The translations under genes were made by a program, and so were the position numbers. Below are positions 45,537 through 54,152 of a DNA stretch of 64,000 nt, in pieces. The stretch's first letter is position 1, and each line of letters starts with the position of its first letter. Source of the DNA: an uncultured Burkholderiaceae bacterium (GTDB lineage: Bacteria > Pseudomonadota > Gammaproteobacteria > Burkholderiales > Burkholderiaceae); the NCBI GenBank assembly GCA_937871985.1, contig CALMPB010000327.1, forward strand, positions 1 through 64,000, written 5' to 3'. Below the pieces are notes generated by a model. The model was not told the origin of the DNA. It ran no database searches and was given only the letters and a program-made list of their open reading frames with translations.

Positions 45537-46394
45537 ATGAAAAATCGGCTCCGGACACTCAGGTTTTCCATTCTTGCCCTATGTACATTGGGGCTATCGG
45601 GCGCCGCCGGCGCCGTCACCCTGCAACAGATCAAGGATCGCGGCGCTGTGCGCATCGCCATCGCCAACGAAATCCCCTACGGCTACGCCAATCTCGACGG
45701 CGAGGCCCAGGGCGCCGGGCCCGATGTGGCCAAACAGGTCATGCAAAAGCTGGGCATTGCAAAAATAGAATGGTCGGTCACCAGCTTCAGCGCGCTGATC
45801 CCGGGCTTGAAGGCGCAGCGCTACGACCTGGTGGCGGCGGAAATGGCCATACTTCCGCAGCGCTGCCGCCAAGTGCTGTTCTCCGAGCCGAACAGCTCTT
45901 ACGGCGAGGGCCTGCTGGTTGCCAAAGGCAACCCCGACGACCGGCACTCTTTCGAGCAGTTCGCCAAGGGCGGCGGCAAAGTCGCCGTCATGGCCGGCGC
46001 GGATCAACTGGACATGCTGCGCGCCCTGAACGTTCCGCAAAGCAATATCGTCACGATCGCCAGCAATGCCGACGCCATTTCCGCGGTTTCGACCGGCCGC
46101 GCCAGCGCCTATGCGGCCACCAGCCTCACCGTCAACCAGTTGGCGAAAAAAAGCCCGCGCGTCGAAGCCGCCGCCCCATTTACCGATCCCGTCATCCATG
46201 GGCAGCCGGCGCGAAGCTGGGGCGGCTTCGCCTTCGCCGAGAATTCCGGCGCCTTGCAAAAAGCCTTCAATGCGGAGCTGGCCAAGTTCAAGCGCACCCA
46301 GGCCTGGCGCGACATCATGGCGCGCTATGGATTCAGCGACACCGACATGAAGGCCTCTTTCAACCAGGGAACGAAACAGTTGTGTGCCAAGTAA
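45537..46394 (+). CDS. ehuB: Ectoine/5-hydroxyectoine ABC transporter, substrate-binding protein
   Basis: A 285-residue periplasmic solute-binding protein of the polar amino acid family. The signal peptide is ILALCTLGLSGAAGAVT with cleavage after AGA. The mature protein begins LQQIKDRGAVRIAIANEIPYGYANLDGEAQGAGPDV, as in EhuB-type proteins, and ends with a conserved Cys near TKQLCAK. It captures compatible solutes in the periplasm for EhuCD-EhuA. The assignment to ectoine rests on the sequence and on the adjoining ectABCD operon. RBS AAAAGGA precedes the ATG. Confidence 0.87.
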   Translation: MKNRLRTLRFSILALCTLGLSGAAGAVTLQQIKDRGAVRIAIANEIPYGYANLDGEAQGAGPDVAKQVMQKLGIAKIEWSVTSFSALIPGLKAQRYDLVAAEMAILPQRCRQVLFSEPNSSYGEGLLVAKGNPDDRHSFEQFAKGGGKVAVMAGADQLDMLRALNVPQSNIVTIASNADAISAVSTGRASAYAATSLTVNQLAKKSPRVEAAAPFTDPVIHGQPARSWGGFAFAENSGALQKAFNAELAKFKRTQAWRDIMARYGFSDTDMKASFNQGTKQLCAK

Positions 46395-46431
46395 ACCCAT
46401 TGCGCCCAACGGGCCGGCGAAAGGATGACGC

Positions 46432-47106
46432 ATGATGGAATGGCTCGACTATCTCCCGCCGCTGCTCAAGGGCGCCTGGGTTACCGCGCAACTGGCCGCC
46501 GGCTCCACCGTGCTGGGCGGCCTGCTGGCCTTTGCCTTCGGCATTGGCCGGGTGGCCCCGTACCAGGCGATCCGGGCGGTCTCCACGGCAATCATCGAGT
46601 TCTTCCGCGGCACGTCGCTGCTGGTGCAACTGTTCTGGCTGTATTTCGCCCTGCCGCTGCTGGGCCAAAGCCTGGGCGTGGATCTGCGCCTGCCGCCCGT
46701 GGCCGCCGGCGTCCTGGCCCTGAGCCTGAACATCGGCGCCTATGGGGCCGAGGTCGTACGCGGCGCCCTGCAGGCCGTGCCGCACGAGCAGCGCGAAGCC
46801 GCCCAGGCCCTGGACTTCACGCCCCGCCAGATACTCTGGCGCATCAGCCTGCCCCAGGCCATCCCCGAAATGCTGCCCAGCTTCGGCAATCTGGCCGTGC
46901 AAAACCTGAAGGACACAGCCCTGGTGTCGCTGGTGGGTCTGGGCGACCTGGCGCTGCGCGCCGAGCAGATACGCAACATCACCCAGGACAACACCACCGT
47001 CTATACCTTGCTGCTGCTCATGTACTTCGGCATGGCGCTGGTGGTGACATTGCTCATGAAACTGCTGGAGCGCTCGACGGGCCGCTGGCGCGGACAAGGA
47101 GCCTGA
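46432..47106 (+). CDS. ehuC: Ectoine ABC transporter permease EhuC
   Basis: A 224-residue inner-membrane permease of the His/Glu/Gln/Arg family. It starts WLDYLPPLLKGAWVTAQLAAGSTVLGG, has several membrane helices, and carries the EAA loop EAAQALDFTPRQILWRISLPQAIPEMLP near residue 122 that docks the ATPase. It lies 37 bp after ehuB and 1 bp before ehuD. Together with EhuD it forms the transmembrane heterodimer. Confidence 0.87.
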   Translation: MMEWLDYLPPLLKGAWVTAQLAAGSTVLGGLLAFAFGIGRVAPYQAIRAVSTAIIEFFRGTSLLVQLFWLYFALPLLGQSLGVDLRLPPVAAGVLALSLNIGAYGAEVVRGALQAVPHEQREAAQALDFTPRQILWRISLPQAIPEMLPSFGNLAVQNLKDTALVSLVGLGDLALRAEQIRNITQDNTTVYTLLLLMYFGMALVVTLLMKLLERSTGRWRGQGA

Positions 47107-47107
47107 C

Positions 47108-47803
47108 ATGCTGTTCGGCATGCACTGGAACCTGGACGGCGGAAACTGGCTGTTCGCCTGGTCCATACTGCCCATGCTGCTGCGCGGGCTGCTGGTAACC
47201 ATTCAGGCCACCGTACTGGGCTTCGTGGTGGCCGCCATCCTGGGCCTGGCGCTTGCCGCCCTGAAGGGCTCCAGGCTGCGGCCGGTGTCCTGGCTGGCCG
47301 GGGCGGTCTGCGAATTCATCCGCGATACGCCCCTGCTGGTGCAGCTTTTTTTCCTGTATTACGTGCTGCCCGACTACGGAATCGTGCTGCCGGCCTTTCT
47401 GACCGGCGCCCTGGCACTTGGCATCCAGTACAGCGCCTACACCTCGGAAGTCTACCGGGCGGGCCTGGAGTCCGTGCTGAAAGGGCAAATCGAGGCCGCG
47501 CGCGCATTGGACCTGCCGCCGGCGCGGATCTTCGCGGTCATCGTGCTGCCGCAGGCCATCCCCCGCATCGTCCCGGCCCTTGGCAACTATCTGATCTCCA
47601 TCATGAAGGACGTGCCGGTGCTGTCCGTCGTCTCGGTACTCGAAATGCTGAGCGTGGCGAAGATCATCGGCGACCGCACTTTCAACTACCTCGTTCCACT
47701 GACCATGGTGGGCGCTTTGTATCTGATCCTCACCTTGATCGCCTCGGCGGGCGTGCGCTATCTCGATACGCGCCTGCCCAGGCAAGGACTGCCTCTGCGA
47801 TGA
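47108..47803 (+). CDS. ehuD: Ectoine ABC transporter permease EhuD
   Basis: A 231-residue permease paralogous to EhuC. The EAA loop reads [29 protein letters not shown] near residue 128, with membrane helices such as [23 protein letters not shown]. Its stop overlaps the ehuA start as ATGA, indicating translational coupling. It is the partner of EhuC in the membrane channel. Confidence 0.87.
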   Translation: MLFGMHWNLDGGNWLFAWSILPMLLRGLLVTIQATVLGFVVAAILGLALAALKGSRLRPVSWLAGAVCEFIRDTPLLVQLFFLYYVLPDYGIVLPAFLTGALALGIQYSAYTSEVYRAGLESVLKGQIEAARALDLPPARIFAVIVLPQAIPRIVPALGNYLISIMKDVPVLSVVSVLEMLSVAKIIGDRTFNYLVPLTMVGALYLILTLIASAGVRYLDTRLPRQGLPLR

Positions 47804-48570
47804 ACGAACCCATCATCAAATTCGACCGCGTCACCAAGTGTTTCGGCCAGGCCACCGTTCTGGACGGATTGAATTTCGAAGTCGAACCAGGCGAGAAAGT
47901 CACCATCATCGGCCCCTCGGGCTCCGGAAAGTCGACGGTGCTGCGCATTCTGATGACGCTGGAGCGCATCGACTCGGGCGTCATCACGGTTGCCGGAACG
48001 CCCTTGTGGCACGAGCGCCGCGGCGACGAGCTGGTGGCGGCCGGCGAATCCCATCTGCGCGAAATGCGCAAGCAGATGGGCATGGTATTTCAGCAATTCA
48101 ATCTTTTCCCGCACATGACGGTGCTGCGCAACATCACCGAGGCGCCCGTGCACGTCCTGGGCCTGTCCAAGCCCGATGCCCGCGAGCGCGCCATGGAATA
48201 CCTGGAATTGGTGGGCCTGGCCGACCAGGCCGGCAAGTTTCCCCGCCAGTTGTCTGGCGGCCAGCAGCAACGGGTGGCCATCGCCCGGGCGCTGGCCATG
48301 CAGCCGCGCATCATGCTGTTCGACGAGCCCACTTCGGCGCTCGACCCGGAACTGGTCGGCGAAGTCCTGAACGTGGTGACGCGCCTGGCGCAGGAAAGCG
48401 AACTGACCATGCTGCTGGTGACGCACGAAATGCAATTCGCCAAGCAGATCTCCGACCGGGTCTGCTTTTTCGACAAAGGCGTCATCGTGGAGCAAGGGCC
48501 GCCCGAGGACTTGTTCGGCTCCCCCCAGGAAGCCCGGACGCAGGAATTCCTGAAGGGAGTCGCGCTTTAA
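47800..48570 (+). CDS. ehuA: Ectoine ABC transporter ATP-binding protein EhuA
   Basis: A 256-residue ABC ATPase. Walker A is GPSGSGKST near residue 42, the signature is LSGGQQQR near residue 152, and Walker B is [17 protein letters not shown] near residue 171. The H-loop is VTHEMQFAK. It energises import through EhuCD. It is the last gene of the rightward ehu operon, which converges on ectD. Confidence 0.88.
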   Translation: MNEPIIKFDRVTKCFGQATVLDGLNFEVEPGEKVTIIGPSGSGKSTVLRILMTLERIDSGVITVAGTPLWHERRGDELVAAGESHLREMRKQMGMVFQQFNLFPHMTVLRNITEAPVHVLGLSKPDARERAMEYLELVGLADQAGKFPRQLSGGQQQRVAIARALAMQPRIMLFDEPTSALDPELVGEVLNVVTRLAQESELTMLLVTHEMQFAKQISDRVCFFDKGVIVEQGPPEDLFGSPQEARTQEFLKGVAL

Positions 48571-48593
48571 ACGCCGCATGAATGCCGACTGCG

Positions 48594-48645
48594 GGTGCCG
48601 AGTCAAAGCTTCGACTGGGCGACCCGTGACGCTCAACTCGGCACC
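48594..48645. repeat. Inverted repeat between the ehu and ect operons
   Basis: GGTGCCGAGT (48594-48603) and ACTCGGCACC (48636-48645) are perfect 10-bp arms with a 32-nt loop. They lie between the convergent 3' ends of ehuA and ectD; the right arm includes the last ectD codons. It could form a hairpin on either transcript. No U-tract follows. Confidence 0.55.
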
Positions 48646-49553
48646 GCCGCATCGACCGGTTCGAGCTGCTCGATGCGCTTGCGCGCGGCGATATAGTCGG
48701 GGCGCGGCGCCAGGCCGTACTTGGGCTGGTCGAGCACGTTCTCCATGCTGTTGTACACCATGAAGACATTAGCCCGCGGCCACGGGGAAATATTGCCGGT
48801 GGAACCATGCATGGTGTTGCAATCGAAAAACACCACCGACCCCGCCTTGGCGGTCATGGAGCGTATGCCCCCTTTCTCGACCAGCAACTGCAGGCTGATG
48901 GGATCCGGCACGCCATACTCCTGCTTGCGCAGCGACTCTTTGTAATGCTGATCGGGCGTGGTTCCCTGGCACGAGATGAACTGCATCTGCGAACCGGGAA
49001 TGAGCATCAGCGGGCCATTGCACTCGTTGTTGTCGGTCAGCAGCACCGAGCAGCTCAGGGCCCGCATCGCCGGCATGCCGTCCTCGATGTGCCAGGTTTC
49101 AAAGTCGGAATGCCAATAGAACTCCTTGCCCTTGAAGCCCGGCTTCATATTGACGCGCGACTGATGGATGTAGACTTCGGAGCCCAGTATCTGCCGCGCC
49201 ACATGCAGCAGGCGCGGGTCCCTGGCCAGCGAAGCGATCCGGGCGCTGAGCTCGTGCACCCGGAAGATCGATCGCACGGCATCGCTGCCCGGCTCGCGAA
49301 TGGCTTCGTCGCGGCCGGCAATGGCAGGATCGGCGCTCATGCGCCGCAGCTCGTCCAGCAGCGCCGCCGTTTCCGGCGCCGTGAACAAATCCTCGAGAAG
49401 AATGAAGCCGTCCCGCTGGTAGTCGGCGATCTGGCCCTGCGTCAATGCCTGGGCGTAACTGCCCGAGTCATACACGACGGGATCGCGCCGCGCAATAATG
49501 GCCGACCCACGATCCGTGCGGGATACATAAAGGTCTCTCATGGAATTGGCCAT
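48633..49553 (-). CDS. ectD: Ectoine hydroxylase
   Basis: Fe(II)/2-oxoglutarate dioxygenase that converts ectoine to 5-hydroxyectoine. It has 306 residues. The iron-binding facial triad is visible as FYWHSDFETWHIEDGMP (His and Asp of HxD) near residue 144 and the distal histidine in FFDCNTMHGSTGNIS near residue 248. The preceding RVNMKPGFKGKEFYWH block is the EctD signature. The inner ATG reading MANSMRDLYVSR was chosen from its position 19 bp after ectC and a GGAGGA-type ribosome-binding site. Confidence 0.96.
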   Translation of the reverse strand: MANSMRDLYVSRTDRGSAIIARRDPVVYDSGSYAQALTQGQIADYQRDGFILLEDLFTAPETAALLDELRRMSADPAIAGRDEAIREPGSDAVRSIFRVHELSARIASLARDPRLLHVARQILGSEVYIHQSRVNMKPGFKGKEFYWHSDFETWHIEDGMPAMRALSCSVLLTDNNECNGPLMLIPGSQMQFISCQGTTPDQHYKESLRKQEYGVPDPISLQLLVEKGGIRSMTAKAGSVVFFDCNTMHGSTGNISPWPRANVFMVYNSMENVLDQPKYGLAPRPDYIAARKRIEQLEPVDAAVPS

Positions 49554-49572
49554 GATGTCCTCCTGTAAAAAT

Positions 49573-49968
49573 TCAAGCGGCGCTGGCCTCGGCCGGATAG
49601 ACGCCCTTGTCGTCATGCACCTCCAGGCCCGTCAGCGGCGGATTGAAGACGCAAATCACGCGCAGCGGCTTGCTGCCGCCCCGCAACCAATGCTCGTCAT
49701 GCTCGTTCAGCGCGTAAACCACGCCGGGGCCCAGCGCGTACTTCTTGCCGTCCGCAATGGTCTCGACCTCGCCGTCGCCTTCGATGCACCAGACAGCTTC
49801 GAGATGGTGCTGATAATGAATATGGGTTTCCGTACCCGGAAAAATCACGGTCTCGTGAAAGGAAAAACCCATGCCGTCCTTTTGCAGCAGAACACGGCGG
49901 CTGAGCCAGTTCCCGGTCTTGACCTCGTATTCGGTGCCGATTACATCGTTCACGTTTTTCACTATCAT
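49573..49968 (-). CDS. ectC: L-ectoine synthase
   Basis: Cyclises N-gamma-acetyl-2,4-diaminobutyrate to ectoine. It has 131 residues and a cupin fold. It begins [21 protein letters not shown], with cupin metal residues in [23 protein letters not shown] and [13 protein letters not shown]. It overlaps the ectB stop as ATGA, showing tight coupling, and precedes ectD by 19 bp. Confidence 0.97.
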   Translation of the reverse strand: MIVKNVNDVIGTEYEVKTGNWLSRRVLLQKDGMGFSFHETVIFPGTETHIHYQHHLEAVWCIEGDGEVETIADGKKYALGPGVVYALNEHDEHWLRGGSKPLRVICVFNPPLTGLEVHDDKGVYPAEASAA

Positions 49969-51275
49969 CGACGCTTTCCTCCAAATTTCAATACATGCGC
50001 GCTGGCGCCCTTGGCAGCCAGGACTTCCCCCGCGCTGCGCTCGATGATTTCCAGCCCCGCCTTCAATTGCTCATCGCTGATCGTCAAGGCCGGCAAGACC
50101 TTCAGCACTTCGTCGTTGGCGCCGGAAGTCTCGATGACCAGTCCGTGTTCGAACGCCTTGCGGGCGATCTGGTTGGCAATATCGTCGCCGGCCGGCGTCG
50201 ACAGCCCCTGGATCAGGCCGCGTCCGCGCACGCTGAGCCCGGCGCCCCGATAACTGTGGGCCAGGTTCTCCAGCCAGTCGCGCACCAGTTCCTCTTTGCG
50301 CTGGATCTCTTCCGAAAAGGCCGGGGTCGCCCAATAGCTGTCAAGCGCCTGGGCCGCCGTGACGAAGGCCAGGTTATTGCCCCGGAAGGTGCCGCTGTGG
50401 GCGCCCGGCTTCCAGACATCCAGCTCGGGCTTCATCAGCACCAGCGACATCGGCAGACCGAAGCCCGACAAGGATTTGGACAAGGTGATGATGTCCGGCC
50501 GGATGCCGGCCGACTCGAAACTGAAGAAGTTGCCCGTCCGGCCGCAACCCACCTGTATGTCGTCGACGATGAGCAGCATGCCGTACTGGTGGCACACGCG
50601 CTCGAGATCCTTGAGCCAGCGCCGCGTCGCCACATTGACCCCGCCCTCGCCCTGCACCGTTTCCACGATGACTGCGGCCGGACTGTCCAGCCCGCTGCTG
50701 GGATCGTCGAGCAGGCGCTCGAGGTAGGCGATGGTATTGACGTCGGGCCCCATATAGCCGTCATAGGGCATGAAGGTGGTGTTACCCAGCGCCACGCCCG
50801 CCGCATCGCGGAATTTGGCATTGGCGGTGGCCGCCAGAGACCCGGCGCTCACGCCGTGAAAACCATGCGTGAACGAAATCACGTTTTGCCGGCCTGTGAC
50901 CTGGCGCGCCAGCTTGAGCGCGGCCTCGACGGCATTCGTGCCGGTCGGGCCGGTGAACTGCAATTTATATTGCCAGCTGCGCGGCTTGAGCAGCACGCGC
51001 TCGACCGTTTCCATGAAATACCGCTTGGCGCCCGTGGCCATGTCCAGACCGTGCACCACACCGTCGGTATTCAGGTAGTCGATCAATTTTTCCTTGAGTA
51101 CGGGATTGTTGTGGCCGTAATTGAGCGTGCCGGCCCCGGCGAAGAAATCGATGTATTCCTTGCCTGCTTCGTCGATCAGCACCGAGCCCTTGGCCTGGCT
51201 GAACACAACCGGGAACGACCGGACGTAGCCCCGTACTTCCGACTCCATCCGGTCAAAAATTTTTAAGTCCATCAT
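49965..51275 (-). CDS. ectB: Diaminobutyrate-2-oxoglutarate transaminase
   Basis: PLP enzyme making L-2,4-diaminobutyrate from aspartate semialdehyde and glutamate. It has 436 residues. The N-terminus [20 protein letters not shown] is characteristic of EctB. The PLP lysine is in [17 protein letters not shown] near residue 267, with [15 protein letters not shown] just before. Two adjacent ATG codons (51275 and 51272) are possible; the first is better spaced from GAGGAAG. It lies 117 bp after ectA, an unusually large gap for this operon. Confidence 0.96.
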   Translation of the reverse strand: MMDLKIFDRMESEVRGYVRSFPVVFSQAKGSVLIDEAGKEYIDFFAGAGTLNYGHNNPVLKEKLIDYLNTDGVVHGLDMATGAKRYFMETVERVLLKPRSWQYKLQFTGPTGTNAVEAALKLARQVTGRQNVISFTHGFHGVSAGSLAATANAKFRDAAGVALGNTTFMPYDGYMGPDVNTIAYLERLLDDPSSGLDSPAAVIVETVQGEGGVNVATRRWLKDLERVCHQYGMLLIVDDIQVGCGRTGNFFSFESAGIRPDIITLSKSLSGFGLPMSLVLMKPELDVWKPGAHSGTFRGNNLAFVTAAQALDSYWATPAFSEEIQRKEELVRDWLENLAHSYRGAGLSVRGRGLIQGLSTPAGDDIANQIARKAFEHGLVIETSGANDEVLKVLPALTISDEQLKAGLEIIERSAGEVLAAKGASAHVLKFGGKRR

Positions 51276-51344
51276 TTTGCTTCCTCTCTCGTGGTTAAGG
51301 CGAAGTCGAGGCCTTGGCCTTCGGCTCCGAATGGCAATGGCCTG

Positions 51345-51378
51345 GCGCAAGCCGCATCCCGCGGAACACGGCTTGCGC
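51345..51378 (-). repeat. Intercistronic hairpin between ectA and ectB
   Basis: GCGCAAGCCG (51345-51354) and CGGCTTGCGC (51369-51378) form a perfect 10-bp stem with a 14-nt loop in the ectA-ectB gap. There is no U-tract, so it is more likely an RNA-stability or processing element than a terminator. Confidence 0.6.
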
Positions 51379-51392
51379 TTTGGCGCGCGTGG

Positions 51393-51947
51393 TCAGAACG
51401 GCCCGAGCCGGATCAGGCGTTCGTCGTCGTGGGCGGCCGGCCCGAAAAGACTGCGATCGAACAGCAGGCTTTCGTGCACCGGGGCGCCCAGGTGCCGGGC
51501 AAGGCTCAGGAACATATTGCGCGACGGCGCATTGTCCGGCCCTACCGTGGTTTCAACATAGCGGGCCCGCCTGGCCGAGGAGCCGGCAAGCAGGCCGCGC
51601 AGCAGATGGCTTCCCAAGCCGGTTCCCCGGGCGCGCTCGTGCACGGCAACCTGCCATACGAAAAGCACGTCGGGAGTCTTGGGGGGGAAGTAGGCGGACA
51701 CATAGCCATCGATCTGGCCGGCCCTTGAAGCGATCAGGCAGGTGTCCGCGAAATGCTCGCTAAGCAGCAAATAGGTGTAGACGGAGTTGAGATCCAGCGG
51801 CGGGCACTGCTGGATGAGCGCATGGATCTCGCAGGCGTCCGCGCGCTGGGGATGGCGCAATAGAACGTGTCCGGATAAATCTCGATCGCGTGCCGATGCG
51901 TGGATGGATGATTCAGGTGAAGAGGATGCCGCAGTATATTCAGTCAA
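51393..51947 (-). CDS. ectA: L-2,4-diaminobutyrate N-acetyltransferase
   Basis: GNAT-family enzyme acetylating diaminobutyrate on its gamma amino group. It has 184 residues. The family-specific PPLDLNSVYTYLLLSEHFADTCLIA is near residue 50, the acetyl-CoA motif VAVHERARGTGLGSHLLRGLL near residue 100, and TTVGPDNAPSRNMFLSLA follows. The start is a TTG that overlaps the ectR stop (TTGA). This 4-bp overlap, and the lack of any suitable ATG, support the choice. Confidence 0.94.
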   Translation of the reverse strand: MTEYTAASSSPESSIHASARDRDLSGHVLLRHPQRADACEIHALIQQCPPLDLNSVYTYLLLSEHFADTCLIASRAGQIDGYVSAYFPPKTPDVLFVWQVAVHERARGTGLGSHLLRGLLAGSSARRARYVETTVGPDNAPSRNMFLSLARHLGAPVHESLLFDRSLFGPAAHDDERLIRLGPF

Positions 51948-52483
51948 ACCACCAATCCCGATTCTGGCGGCACAATGCCATCGGGAACCTCGAGAATGGG
52001 CGAGACGGGTTCTTCGTGCCCTTCCGTCACGCCATTGGTTTCAATGAGACTGACGATGCGCTCCAGCGACAATGTGATCGTGGCCTGCTCCAGCTCGGGC
52101 AGGTCGTTCAAGGCATCGGCCAGCTTTTTCTGTAATGGCGAAGGCGTGGCCTGCGCCAGCGCAACGCCGTCGTCCGTGGCGGAAACAAACACGATGCGGC
52201 GATCTTCACGCCCCCGCTCGCGCCGCACCAGCCCCTTGTCCTCGAGGCGGTCCAGTATGCCGACCACCGTGCTGGGGCTGACATGCATTTCGCGGCTGAT
52301 GGCCGTGGCCGTGATGGGCGCATCGTTGTCGATGACCGCCCTCAGGCAGATAAGCTGAGGCGCGGTGATATTGCTGCACGCCGCCAACTGGCGCGAATGC
52401 AGGGCAATAAGCCGGGTAATGCGCCGCAAGGCCCGCAAGATGCGCAAATCGTACGCTTGGGTGTTTCCTGGAGAATCATTCAT
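51944..52483 (-). CDS. ectR: MarR-family regulator of ectoine genes (EctR)
   Basis: A 179-residue winged-helix regulator. The DNA-binding part shows ITAPQLICLRAVIDNDAPITATAISREMHVSPSTVVGILDRLEDKGLVRRERGREDRRIVFVSATDDG at about residues 37-110. It is the first gene of ectR-ectABCD and overlaps ectA by 4 bp. EctR proteins linked to ect genes repress ectoine synthesis in halotolerant bacteria. Here an operator lies on its own promoter, so negative autoregulation is inferred. The ATG at 52483 was chosen over upstream in-frame codons because those lie within the promoter. Confidence 0.9.
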   Translation of the reverse strand: MNDSPGNTQAYDLRILRALRRITRLIALHSRQLAACSNITAPQLICLRAVIDNDAPITATAISREMHVSPSTVVGILDRLEDKGLVRRERGREDRRIVFVSATDDGVALAQATPSPLQKKLADALNDLPELEQATITLSLERIVSLIETNGVTEGHEEPVSPILEVPDGIVPPESGLVV

Positions 52484-52506
52484 GATGAGAACAAATTCAG
52501 TTAAAT

Positions 52507-52549
52507 TGATTTCAACTGAAATCATATGCGCATGAATCAATACTGTCAA
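52507..52549 (-). promoter_or_regulatory. ectR-ectABCD promoter and EctR operator
   Basis: On the minus strand TTGACA (52544-52549), a 17-bp spacer and TATGAT (52521-52526) form a near-consensus promoter. The palindrome TGATTTCA-n2-TGAAATCA occupies 52507-52524, starts within the -10 and covers the probable start site. A second overlapping repeat, TTCAGTT/AACTGAA, spans 52496-52520. Repression by EctR blocking the -10 is inferred. Confidence 0.85.
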
Positions 52550-52577
52550 CCCTGCTGCCAGTCCGCATCCCAAATGA

Positions 52578-52625
52578 AATTGCGCTCCAAAATCCGGGAG
52601 AAAGCCCGGCTTCTGGAGCGCAATT
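52578..52625 (-). terminator. Large hairpin between tldD and ectR, probable tldD terminator
   Basis: AATTGCGCTCCA (52578-52589) pairs perfectly with TGGAGCGCAATT (52614-52625). Inside is a second stem CCGGG/CCCGG (52594-52598 and 52605-52609). In the tldD direction it is followed by TCATTT, a weak T-tract. It probably insulates the ect promoter from tldD readthrough. Confidence 0.6.
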
Positions 52626-52670
52626 CGATTCACCGCATAGCGCCGCCACGGCGCGGCGGAACTGGCTTGC

Positions 52671-54128
52671 TTAAGCGGTGCCTCCCACCGTCAGGCCGTC
52701 CATCCGTATGGTTGGCATTCCCACCCCGACGGGCACGCTCTGGCCTTCCTTGCCGCAGGTCCCGACACCCGAATCCAGCTGCAGGTCGTTGCCGATCATG
52801 CTGACCCGGTTCATGGCGTCCGGCCCGTTGCCGATCAGCGTCGCGCCCTTTACCGGATACGTGATCTTGCCGTTTTCGATCATGTAGGCCTCGGACGCCG
52901 AAAACACGAACTTGCCGCTGGTAATGTCGACCTGCCCGCCCCCGAAGTTGGCCGCGTAAAGCCCCTTCTTGACCGAGGCCAGGATTGCTTCGGGTTCGTC
53001 CTTGCCGGCCAGCATGTAGGTGTTCGTCATGCGCGGCATGGGCAGGTGCGCAAACGATTCGCGCCGGCCATTGCCGGTTACCGAGGTCTTCATCAGGCGC
53101 GCATTCAGGGAGTCCTGCATATACCCCTTGAGGATGCCGTCTTCGATCAGGACATTGCGCTGCGTGGCATTGCCCTCGTCGTCGATATTCAGCGAACCCC
53201 GGCGATCGGCCAGTGTGCCGTCGTCCACCACTGTTACCCCCTTGGACGCCACGCGTTCGCCGATGCGTCCGGCAAACACGCTGGAGCCTTTGCGGTTGAA
53301 GTCGCCCTCGAGCCCGTGGCCCACGGCTTCATGCAGCAGAATGCCCGGCCAGCCCGACCCCAGGACCACCGTCATTTCACCCGCCGGCGCTGGACGCGCT
53401 TCGAGATTGACCAACGCCTCGTGCGTGGCGTGCTGCACATAAGAACGCAGAACGTCGTCGGTGAAATAGGCCAGGCCCGTACGCCCGCCGCCTCCGCCAT
53501 GGCCCATTTCGCGGCGGCCATTGCGTTCGGCGATGACCGTGAGGGACATGCGCACCAGTGGACGGACGTCGGCCGCCAGCCGGCCGTCGCTGCCGGCCAC
53601 CAGCACCACGTCGTACTCCATGCCCAGCCCCGCCATCACCTGGATGACATGGGGATCGGCGGCCCGCGCCATGGCTTCCACCCGTTCGAGCAGCGCCACT
53701 TTTTCGGGCGCCGGCAGAGTGTTGAGGGGGTCGATGGCCGGGTACAGGCCATGGCCGGCAGCGCCGTCCGGCGCGATGATCTTCTGGCGCCCCGCCCCCT
53801 GGCGGCCGATGGTGCGCACGGCGCGCGCCGAAGACAGCAGGGCATCGGCGGACAACGTATCGGAATAGGCGAATGCGGTTTTTTCGCCGCTGAGCGCCCG
53901 CACGCCGACACCCTGGCCGATGGAAAAGCTGCCTGTCTTGACGATGCCCTCTTCGAGGCTCCAGCCTTCGCTGCGCGTATATTGGAAATACAGATCGGCG
54001 TAATCGACCTTATGGGTAAAGATCTCGCCCAGCGCGCGGGCCATGTCGGATTCTGTCAGCCCCCAGGGATCGAGCAAAACCGATTTGGCCGTGGCCAGGG
54101 CGTTAATGGAGGGGTCTGCGATTTTCAT
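52671..54128 (-). CDS. tldD: Metalloprotease TldD
   Basis: Subunit of the TldD/TldE protease that trims peptides such as microcin precursors and degrades CcdA-like antitoxins. It has 485 residues. The zinc-site motif [11 protein letters not shown] near residue 268 (HExxxH) is the catalytic signature of TldD. It is preceded by [14 protein letters not shown]. TldE is not in the window and would act from another locus. The gene is downstream of the nitrilase gene by 24 bp and probably co-transcribed with it. Confidence 0.95.
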   Translation of the reverse strand: MKIADPSINALATAKSVLLDPWGLTESDMARALGEIFTHKVDYADLYFQYTRSEGWSLEEGIVKTGSFSIGQGVGVRALSGEKTAFAYSDTLSADALLSSARAVRTIGRQGAGRQKIIAPDGAAGHGLYPAIDPLNTLPAPEKVALLERVEAMARAADPHVIQVMAGLGMEYDVVLVAGSDGRLAADVRPLVRMSLTVIAERNGRREMGHGGGGGRTGLAYFTDDVLRSYVQHATHEALVNLEARPAPAGEMTVVLGSGWPGILLHEAVGHGLEGDFNRKGSSVFAGRIGERVASKGVTVVDDGTLADRRGSLNIDDEGNATQRNVLIEDGILKGYMQDSLNARLMKTSVTGNGRRESFAHLPMPRMTNTYMLAGKDEPEAILASVKKGLYAANFGGGQVDITSGKFVFSASEAYMIENGKITYPVKGATLIGNGPDAMNRVSMIGNDLQLDSGVGTCGKEGQSVPVGVGMPTIRMDGLTVGGTA

Positions 54129-54152
54129 AAGTAACCATACCGTATTGAACGT

